A DNA stretch of 64,000 nucleotides from Autumnicola psychrophila (GTDB lineage Bacteria > Bacteroidota > Bacteroidia > Flavobacteriales > Flavobacteriaceae), in assembly GCF_031846645.1 (NCBI RefSeq), contig NZ_JAVRHN010000011.1, positions 70,765-134,764 on the forward strand, given 5' to 3'. The notes under the pieces were generated by a model. The model was not told the origin of the DNA and ran no database searches. It saw only the letters and a program-made list of their open reading frames with translations. Each line of letters starts with the position of its first letter. Position 1 is the stretch's first letter. Positions 57,502 to 64,000 of the stretch are shown one piece after another. Made by a program: the position numbers and the translations under genes.

Positions 57502-57830
57502 AACACCTGCGTTTTATAAGGAAAATTCTCGATTTCTACGTGGTGATACCAGTTGCAGACAATGGAATAGAAGCCGCAGATTTTCCTTAAAAACCTCTAT
57601 CAAATTTGCGTTTACCGCCAGTTTTCTTCATAATAACCCGCATTCTTCTTTCAGAAAAAATTGTGAAGAACTTAAGAATCTAATAACACTAGCTATTTAT
57701 AAATATGGAATTATCATTTAATCGGATTTTAATTCCATATAATCAATTTCTCATTTTGTTTTAGTCACTTCTCTTTATTTTCTTTACTAAATTAGATATT
57801 TTTGTGGTATTAATTTAAGGAAGGACGGAT
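57502..57830. other. 329-base gap upstream of gltB
   Basis: No credible gene (a 99-codon frame here is an extension of the wrong frame of the acyl-CoA dehydrogenase). It holds 9-bp inverted arms AAGGAAAAT/ATTTTCCTT (57518-57526 and 57580-57588) around a 53-base loop, without a T-run, possibly a structured leader or tail. A Bacteroidota -7 element TATTTTTG (57797-57804, consensus TAnnTTTG) lies 26 bases before the gltB ATG, followed by a purine-rich AAGGAAGGACGG; no good -33 TTTG was found at proper spacing. Confidence 0.5.
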
Positions 57831-60800
57831 ATGACACCAAAAAAACAGGGACTCTACTCCCCAGAGTTTGAGCGCGATAATTGCGGAGCAGGATTTATAT
57901 GTAATTTAAAGGGGAAGCGTACAAATGATATTATACATAAAGCTCTTGACATACTTATTAGGCTTGAACACCGGGGCGCGGTAAGCGCAGATGGCAAAAC
58001 CGGTGACGGGGCAGGAATTCTTATAGAAATACCTCACGAGTTCTTCAAAAAAGTTTGTGATTTTAAATTACCCGAATTCAAGTCTTATGCAGTAGGAATG
58101 ACTTTCCTGCCAAAATCTGTTAACCAACAGAAAATCTGTAAAGAAATTTTCGAAAAGGAAATTACCCGCCAGGGTCTAAGCATCCTTGGATGGAGAAAAG
58201 TACCGGTTGATCGCAGTTGCCTGGGTAGCATTGCTACCTTATCTGAGCCTGTGGTAGAACAAATCTTTATAGGTAAAGGAGAAGAAATTACTCCGGAAAT
58301 TTTCAATTCAAAACTTTATGCTGCAAGAAAGATTGCAGAGCACAAAATATATAAATCTGAACTGGCAGAGGCAGAATATTTCTACCTATCCAGTATGTCT
58401 ACCAATACTATTATTTACAAGGGGCTTTTGATGCCTCAGGACATCAACAGGTATTATCAGGATTTAAACGATCCTGATCTTGTAACCAAGCTTGCCTTGG
58501 TACACCAGCGATTCTCTACGAACACTTTCCCTACCTGGGATTTGGCCCAGCCGTTCAGGTACATGTGTCATAACGGTGAGATCAATACCCTGCGCGGCAA
58601 CGTAAGCCGAATGAAAGCAAGGGAGGAGCTTTTTGAAAGTGAGATCTTTGGTGATGACATAAAAGAAATTACCCCGGTGGTCCTGGATGGTAAGTCAGAT
58701 TCCGCTTCTATGGATATGGCACTGGAACTACTTCTTCAAACCGGCAGGTCCCTCCCGGAAGCCATAATGATGATGGTTCCTGAAGCATGGGAAAAGAATC
58801 CTTCTATGTCTGAAGATAAAAAGGCGTTTTATGAATATAATGCCTGTATCATGGAGCCGTGGGATGGTCCTGCTTCTATTCCGTTTACAGATGGAAATTA
58901 TATTGGAGCACTTCTGGACAGGAATGGATTACGTCCTTCAAGATATACTCTTACCAAAGACGGTTACGTTATAATGTCTTCTGAAACAGGGGTAATAGAT
59001 ATTAAGCCTGAAAATGTTGAACTTCACGGTCGTCTGGAACCAGGTAGAATGTTCCTCGTAGATATGAACGAAGGAAAAATTCTTGGGGACGAGGAAGTGA
59101 AAAGCAGTATCGTTTCTAAACTTCCTTACAAAAAATGGCTTAATGAAAATCTTCTTCCGTTAGCAGAAGTTCCTTACACAGGGAACAAAACTCCTGTAGA
59201 GAAAGAAGACTTTATAAAAAGACAGAAACTTTTTGGATATACGCTGGAGGATATTAGCACTATAATTACTCCAATGGCCACTGCAGGAAAAGAAGCGATT
59301 GGATCTATGGGTGCAGATTTACCCTTAGCTGTCCTTTCTGAAAAACCACAGTTGCTTTTTAATTACTTTAAACAATTATTCGCCCAGGTTACCAATCCTC
59401 CATTGGATGGTATCAGGGAAGAAATTGTTACAGACATAAGCCTGGCTATTGGTGCAGACAGAAATATTTTTGATATCCTTCCGGAAAACTGCAAGAAACT
59501 AAGAATTCAGAATCCGGTAATATCCAACGAAGATCTTGACAAGATCAAGTACATCGAGCATCCCGATTTTCATACTGTTTCTATTTCTATTTTGTATGAA
59601 GCAGAAAAAGGAATGAATGGCCTCGAAAAAAGACTGGAAGAAATTATAGAAGAAATTAAAGTTGCTGTAGACAACGGCTGCAATGCAATTATCCTTTCAG
59701 ATAGGAATGTTTCTCCTAAAATGGCACCTATTCCTTCCCTTCTTGCATGTTCTTTTGTACACCACAGTCTTAAGAAATACAGAAGAAGATCATCTTTTGG
59801 AATTATTATAGAATCTGCAGAACCTCGTGAACCACATCATTTTGCACTTCTTTTTGGTTATGGCGCAAGTGCTATTAACCCATATATGGTTAATGAGATT
59901 ATTTATAACCTTTCAGAATCAAAAACAATTCCCGTTGAAGATCCTGAAGTAGCAGTACAAAATTTCAATAAAGCTATTGGAAAAGGTATTATAAAGATTA
60001 TGAATAAGATTGGGGTCTCAACGCTACATTCTTATCGGGGTTCTCAGATATTTGAAATTCTGGGTCTAAACGAAAAATTCGTAAATAAATACTTCACCAA
60101 TACTCCAACAAGGATTGAAGGGATCGGACTTTATGAAGTTGAAAAAGAAATTCAGAAGAGGTTTGATGCTGCTTTTAACCCTCCAAACACAGATGTAGGT
60201 CTGAATCTTGAGATAGGAGGAGATTATCGCTGGAGAAGAAATGGAGAACGACATATGTTTAATCCAACCAGCGTAGCTAAACTTCAGCAAGCTGTAAAAC
60301 AAAACAATCCTAAAAGCTATGAGGAGTATGCCACTTCTATAAATGAACAGGCAGAAAATCTTATGACTTTAAGAGGGATGTTTAAGTTCAGGGATCTTAA
60401 TCCAATTTCTATAGACGAAGTAGAACCATGGACAGAGATTGTAAAGCGTTTCAAAACCGGTGCAATGTCTTTTGGTTCCATTAGTAAAGAAGCACACGAG
60501 AACCTGGCAATCGCCATGAACCGAATGAAAGGAAAGAGTAATTCTGGTGAAGGTGGTGAAAATCCAGATAGGTTTAACAAAGATCTTGATGGAAACTGGA
60601 GAAATAGTGCCATTAAGCAGGTTGCTTCGGGACGTTTTGGAGTTTCCATAAATTACCTGAGCAGTGCGCAGGAAATTCAGATAAAAATGGCACAGGGTGC
60701 TAAACCCGGTGAAGGTGGACAACTACCAGGACCTAAGGTTAATCCTGATATTGCCAAAACAAGAAATTCCACGCCTTACGTAGGTTTAATTTCGCCTCCT

Positions 60801-62354
60801 CCTCACCACGATATTTACTCTATTGAGGATTTGGCGCAGCTCATTTTTGACCTGAAAAATGCCAACCGTGAAGCAAGAATAAATGTAAAACTGGTTTCAA
60901 AAGTTGGAGTGGGTACAATTGCAGCCGGTGTTGCGAAAGCCAAGGCAGATGTGGTCCTTATCTCCGGATATGATGGAGGAACAGGAGCTTCACCTCTAAC
61001 TTCCTTACGACATGCCGGACTTCCATGGGAACTTGGGATCGCCGAAGCACAGCAAACATTATTGCTGAATAATCTTAGAAACAGGATTGTTGTAGAATGT
61101 GACGGACAGTTAAAAACCGGAAGAGATGTAGCTATTGCATGTCTTCTTGGTGCAGAAGAGTTTGGTTTTGCCACAGCTCCTCTTGTAGCTTCCGGATGTA
61201 TCATGATGCGCGCCTGTCACTTAAATACCTGTCCTGTAGGTATTGCTACCCAGGATCCTGAATTAAGGAAAAACTTTAAAGGAACTCCGGAACATGTGAT
61301 TAACTTCATGTATTTCGTTGCCCAGGAATTGCGCCAGATCATGGCCGACTTCGGTTTCAGAACGATTGACGAAATGGTAGGTCAAAGCCAAAAACTGGAC
61401 ATGAACAGGGCTATAGAACATTATAAGGCTCAGGGAATAGATCTTTCTAAGATTCTTTATAAGCCGAAAATTGACGAAGATATGCCGCTGTACTGCACAC
61501 AAAAGCAGGATCATAACCTGGAGAATGTGCTCGACTTTAAGATATTGAACAAAGCACATCCGGCAATTTACCGAAAAGAAAAAATGAGCCTTGATTTTCC
61601 TATAAGTAACATTAACAGGACTACAGGAGCAATTTTAAGTAACGAAATCTCCAAAATTCATGGAGAAAATGGGCTTCCGGTGAATACACTTACTCTTAAT
61701 TTTACTGGATCTGCGGGACAAAGTTTTGGAGCTTTTGCTACAAAGGGTCTAACGCTTAATGTGATTGGAAATACCAATGACTATTTTGGAAAAGGTCTTT
61801 CAGGAGCTACGCTTTCCGTTAGAAAACCAAGAGAAGCTACGTTCAAATCCAATGAAAATGTCATTATTGGGAACGTTGCACTTTATGGAGCGACAGGCGG
61901 GGAAGCTTATGTTAACGGAATAGGTGGAGAACGCTTCTGCGTAAGAAATTCTGGTGCCAAAGCAGTAATTGAAGGAATTGGAGATCACGGTTGTGAGTAC
62001 ATGACAGGTGGTATAGCTGTAATTCTTGGAAGGATAGGTAGAAATTTTGCTGCCGGAATGAGTGGTGGAATTGCTTATTTATACAATCCCGATAATATTC
62101 AGGACCCAAACAACTTTAATATGGAAATGGTTAATCTGGAAGAACCTTCTGAAGAAAATCAGAATGAACTACTGGAGCTAATCGAGAACCACTACCGCTA
62201 TACAGAAAGTGATTTCGCCAAAGAAATCCTGGATAACTGGGAAGAAAACAAAAGCAAATTCATCAAAGTAATGCCTGAAGAATACAAGAGAGCTTTACAG
62301 AAAATTGAAGAAGAGAAAATGGAGAAGAAAGAACAAGAACTTAAAACAGCTTAA
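57831..62354 (+). CDS. gltB: Glutamate synthase large subunit
   Basis: A 1507-aa subunit that takes the amide nitrogen of glutamine to make glutamate from 2-oxoglutarate. The amidotransferase nucleophile is Cys18 in FERDNCGAGFIC, so a 17-residue propeptide is presumably removed. The central and FMN domains include FGSISKEAHENLAIAMNRMK, EGGENPDRF, GAKPGEGGQLPG and GYDGGTGASPL. The [3Fe-4S] motif is CIMMRACHLNTCPVGIA. The C-terminal GXGXG beta-helix follows. It is 3 bases upstream of gltD. A purine-rich ribosome-binding site precedes the ATG, which is strong for this phylum. Confidence 0.97.
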   Translation: MTPKKQGLYSPEFERDNCGAGFICNLKGKRTNDIIHKALDILIRLEHRGAVSADGKTGDGAGILIEIPHEFFKKVCDFKLPEFKSYAVGMTFLPKSVNQQKICKEIFEKEITRQGLSILGWRKVPVDRSCLGSIATLSEPVVEQIFIGKGEEITPEIFNSKLYAARKIAEHKIYKSELAEAEYFYLSSMSTNTIIYKGLLMPQDINRYYQDLNDPDLVTKLALVHQRFSTNTFPTWDLAQPFRYMCHNGEINTLRGNVSRMKAREELFESEIFGDDIKEITPVVLDGKSDSASMDMALELLLQTGRSLPEAIMMMVPEAWEKNPSMSEDKKAFYEYNACIMEPWDGPASIPFTDGNYIGALLDRNGLRPSRYTLTKDGYVIMSSETGVIDIKPENVELHGRLEPGRMFLVDMNEGKILGDEEVKSSIVSKLPYKKWLNENLLPLAEVPYTGNKTPVEKEDFIKRQKLFGYTLEDISTIITPMATAGKEAIGSMGADLPLAVLSEKPQLLFNYFKQLFAQVTNPPLDGIREEIVTDISLAIGADRNIFDILPENCKKLRIQNPVISNEDLDKIKYIEHPDFHTVSISILYEAEKGMNGLEKRLEEIIEEIKVAVDNGCNAIILSDRNVSPKMAPIPSLLACSFVHHSLKKYRRRSSFGIIIESAEPREPHHFALLFGYGASAINPYMVNEIIYNLSESKTIPVEDPEVAVQNFNKAIGKGIIKIMNKIGVSTLHSYRGSQIFEILGLNEKFVNKYFTNTPTRIEGIGLYEVEKEIQKRFDAAFNPPNTDVGLNLEIGGDYRWRRNGERHMFNPTSVAKLQQAVKQNNPKSYEEYATSINEQAENLMTLRGMFKFRDLNPISIDEVEPWTEIVKRFKTGAMSFGSISKEAHENLAIAMNRMKGKSNSGEGGENPDRFNKDLDGNWRNSAIKQVASGRFGVSINYLSSAQEIQIKMAQGAKPGEGGQLPGPKVNPDIAKTRNSTPYVGLISPPPHHDIYSIEDLAQLIFDLKNANREARINVKLVSKVGVGTIAAGVAKAKADVVLISGYDGGTGASPLTSLRHAGLPWELGIAEAQQTLLLNNLRNRIVVECDGQLKTGRDVAIACLLGAEEFGFATAPLVASGCIMMRACHLNTCPVGIATQDPELRKNFKGTPEHVINFMYFVAQELRQIMADFGFRTIDEMVGQSQKLDMNRAIEHYKAQGIDLSKILYKPKIDEDMPLYCTQKQDHNLENVLDFKILNKAHPAIYRKEKMSLDFPISNINRTTGAILSNEISKIHGENGLPVNTLTLNFTGSAGQSFGAFATKGLTLNVIGNTNDYFGKGLSGATLSVRKPREATFKSNENVIIGNVALYGATGGEAYVNGIGGERFCVRNSGAKAVIEGIGDHGCEYMTGGIAVILGRIGRNFAAGMSGGIAYLYNPDNIQDPNNFNMEMVNLEEPSEENQNELLELIENHYRYTESDFAKEILDNWEENKSKFIKVMPEEYKRALQKIEEEKMEKKEQELKTA

Positions 62355-62357
62355 GAA

Positions 62358-63818
62358 ATGGGAAAATTAAGAGGGTTTTTGGAATACGAAAGAGTCGAAG
62401 AGGAAACTTATGCTGTTCCGGAACGAATAAAAAGTTATACAGAATTTACAAAAGAAATTGATAACGAGGATTTAAATGAGCAGGGTGCGCGCTGTATGGA
62501 TTGCGGAATACCGTTTTGCCACAGTGGTTGCCCGGTAGGGAATCTTATCCCCGATTTTAATGATGCTGTTTATAAAAACGAGTGGAAACGGGCGAATACA
62601 ATCCTTCACTCCACGAATAATTTTCCGGAGTTTACAGGACGTTTATGTCCCGCACCCTGCGAATCTGCATGTGTTCTGGGTATAATTGAGCCTCCCGTTG
62701 CGATAGAAATGATTGAGAAGTACATTCCGGAAAGAGGCTTTAAAGAAGGATGGATTAAGCCAGAGCCACCAACACACAGGACGGGAAAAACTGTTGCTGT
62801 TGTAGGATCTGGACCTGCAGGATTAGCTGCCGCACAGCAGTTAAACCGGGCAGGGCATTCGGTTACAGTTTTTGAAAGAGACAAAAAGGTTGGAGGTCTC
62901 TTGCGATATGGAATTCCGGACTTTAAGATGGAAAAACACGTAATAGACAGGAGATTAAAAATTCTTGAAGCAGAAGGCATAAAATTTCTTACTGACACAA
63001 ATGTTGGTGTAAACTACGAAATAGAAAAATTAAAAGAATTTGATGCTATTGTACTTTGCGGCGGCGCTACCCAAAAAAGGCCTTTACCTATTCCAGGTTC
63101 AGATGCTGAAGGAGTTGTACAGGCAATGGAATTCTTGAAGAGGAATAATCAGGTTGTAGACGGTCTGGCTGAACCTACAGAAAAATTACATGCCGAAGGA
63201 AAAAATGTAATCGTAATCGGTGGTGGTGATACAGGATCTGATTGTGTTGGTACTTCTAACCGACACGGAGCAAAGTCTGTGACCAACTTTGAAATCATGC
63301 CTATGCCTTCAAAAGATCGCACCATAGAAAATCCATGGCCTTACTGGCCTTTCACTTTAAAGACAAGCTCTTCTCATTATGAAGGAGTGGAAAGAAACTG
63401 GAGTATTTCTACCAAAGAATTTGTAAAAGACAAGCAAGGTAAATTAAAAGCCCTGAAAACAGTAAATATTGAATGGGTAAAAGGTGAAAACGGAAGACCC
63501 AAACTTCAGGAAGTACCAAATTCAGAAAAAGAATGGCCTTGTGACCTTGTTCTTTTGGCCCTTGGTTTTACAGGACCCGAGAAAACACTAAGCGAGCAGT
63601 TAGGTTTGGAACTTGACAACAGAACCAATATAAAAGGAGACGAAAGTTACCAAACAAATGTGCCAAATGTGTTTGCTGCCGGCGATATGCGCAGAGGACA
63701 ATCATTAATAGTCTGGGCAATTTCTGAAGGCCGTGAAGCCGCTTATAACGTAGATAAATTCCTTATGGGTAGTACTAAACTGCCGACTAAAGGAAAAGGC
63801 GATTTACCAGCTGCATAA
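62358..63818 (+). CDS. gltD: Glutamate synthase small subunit
   Basis: A 486-aa NADPH/FAD subunit delivering electrons to GltB. The N-terminus has the two low-potential [4Fe-4S] motifs (CMDCGIPFCHSGCPVGN; LCPAPCESACVLGI). The FAD loop is VAVVGSGPAGLAAAQQL, the NADPH loop VIVIGGGDTGSDCVGTS, and the closing ANVFAAGDM-type motif reads VPNVFAAGDMRRGQSL. It begins 3 bases after the gltB stop and ends before a strong terminator. Confidence 0.97.
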   Translation: MGKLRGFLEYERVEEETYAVPERIKSYTEFTKEIDNEDLNEQGARCMDCGIPFCHSGCPVGNLIPDFNDAVYKNEWKRANTILHSTNNFPEFTGRLCPAPCESACVLGIIEPPVAIEMIEKYIPERGFKEGWIKPEPPTHRTGKTVAVVGSGPAGLAAAQQLNRAGHSVTVFERDKKVGGLLRYGIPDFKMEKHVIDRRLKILEAEGIKFLTDTNVGVNYEIEKLKEFDAIVLCGGATQKRPLPIPGSDAEGVVQAMEFLKRNNQVVDGLAEPTEKLHAEGKNVIVIGGGDTGSDCVGTSNRHGAKSVTNFEIMPMPSKDRTIENPWPYWPFTLKTSSSHYEGVERNWSISTKEFVKDKQGKLKALKTVNIEWVKGENGRPKLQEVPNSEKEWPCDLVLLALGFTGPEKTLSEQLGLELDNRTNIKGDESYQTNVPNVFAAGDMRRGQSLIVWAISEGREAAYNVDKFLMGSTKLPTKGKGDLPAA

Positions 63819-63838
63819 CAGTTTTCTGCAATACTTGT

Positions 63839-63868
63839 AAAGGATCAGTTAACGCTGATCCTTTTTTT
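63839..63868 (+). terminator. Rho-independent terminator after gltD
   Basis: A perfect stem AAGGATCAG/CTGATCCTT (63839-63847-region with 63855-63863) and 6-nt loop followed by eight T. It lies about 20 bases beyond the gltD stop. Confidence 0.92.
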
Positions 63869-63893
63869 TGCTCCAAATTCCGGAATTTTCTTT

Positions 63894-63957
63894 ATTTGGG
63901 CGTGCCCTTCGGGCCGGGCTATCCGCGCTACACGGTAGCCGCTCCTATCCCTCACGC
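63894..63957. repeat. GC-rich structured intergenic repeat element
   Basis: A roughly 64-base block starting TTTGGGCGTGCCCTTCGGG and ending CCTATCCCTCACGC. It is much richer in G and C than its surroundings. It holds a GCCC-TTC-GGGC hairpin (63904-63914) and a second hairpin, GGCTA(t)CCG with CGGTAGCC (63917-63940). Its look is that of a dispersed flavobacterial repeat (recalled from other genomes, not checked). No ORF. Confidence 0.7.
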
Positions 63958-64000
63958 AAAAGAGTGAAGAGTGAGTAGTGAAAAGTTCACTTGAAGAAAA
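63958..64000. repeat. Degenerate GTGAAGAGTGA tandem sequence at the right edge
   Basis: Right after the GC-rich element come GTGAAGAGTGAGTAGTGAAAA and TTCACTTGAAG, imperfect direct copies of an AGTGA unit. The reverse complement resembles CACTTCACTCTTCACTTC at 41801-41818. It runs to the window edge. Confidence 0.45.

Noticed and set aside
57422..57721. 99-codon ORF between acyl-CoA dehydrogenase and gltB
   Set aside because: Its first part lies in the wrong frame of the dehydrogenase and the remainder has no protein-like features.
1..64000. Search for CRISPR arrays, prophage and complete insertion sequences
   Set aside because: No regularly spaced repeats, integrase, transposase or phage structural genes were seen.

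Overview
The window reads as a chromosomal segment of a marine-type member of the Flavobacteriaceae (Bacteroidota). The evidence is a gldK-gldL-gldM-gldN block (type IX secretion and gliding, known only from Bacteroidota), a mevalonate-type isoprenoid block, AT-rich intergenic DNA, few Shine-Dalgarno sequences, and several small dispersed palindromes of the kind seen in flavobacterial genomes. I cannot fix the genus from sequence alone. Nearly all of the window is coding. There is no prophage, CRISPR array or complete insertion sequence.

Layout. 0-10.1 kb (minus strand): a truncated FAD oxidoreductase, gldN/M/L/K, a ureohydrolase-fold protein that has lost metal ligands, topA and an LVIVD-repeat lipoprotein. 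10.2-17 kb (plus): miaB, a sigma-54 activator without receiver domain, an LptE-like lipoprotein, a TPR protein, secG, then groES-groEL. 17.1-18.6 kb: an AraC-type regulator, a leader with a 20-bp direct repeat at 84-bp spacing, and a 38-residue membrane peptide. 18.9-30.8 kb: the most remarkable region, an arsenosugar gene set (AhpD-like protein, radical SAM ArsS, CofC-like glycosyltransferase, purine nucleoside phosphorylase, ArsM). It is followed by DUF547, a flavoprotein, a membrane Fe-S protein, two GT2 glycosyltransferases, a multi-pass glycosyltransferase and a LAB_N membrane protein. Together they could carry arsenic from arsenite to a glycosylated and perhaps lipid-linked product.

30.9-34.9 kb (minus): polyamine genes speA-speB plus a deoxyhypusine-synthase homologue lacking the catalytic lysine. 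35.5-39.9 kb (minus): a pseudouridine synthase, a UbiA-type prenyltransferase, a GHMP kinase and mvaD, with a small four-helix-bundle ORF lodged between the last two and flanked by TTGACAATT-type repeats. 40-48 kb: TspO, an HI0933-type flavoprotein, GDPD, SDR, DUF421, a SemiSWEET, then GntA-like, PaiB-like, split LigD phosphoesterase and polymerase, and DUF1989. 48-50.6 kb: TerC, a PQQ-type dehydrogenase and two tRNA-Val genes, each with its own terminator. 50.6-56.3 kb (minus): folC, tonB-exbD-exbB, Glu/Leu dehydrogenase and anmK. 56.3-63.8 kb (plus): acyl-CoA dehydrogenase and gltB-gltD. The window ends in a GC-rich structured repeat.

How the genes work together: GldK-N form the T9SS ring and motor; ExbB/ExbD/TonB energise outer-membrane transport; SpeA, SpeB and the DHS-like protein form a polyamine route; the mevalonate kinase, decarboxylase and UbiA enzyme form an isoprenoid or ether-lipid route; GltBD and the glutamate-type dehydrogenase handle nitrogen. 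Start codons were moved from the longest ORF to the first plausible ATG where sequence and family length favoured it, and TTG or GTG starts are stated.
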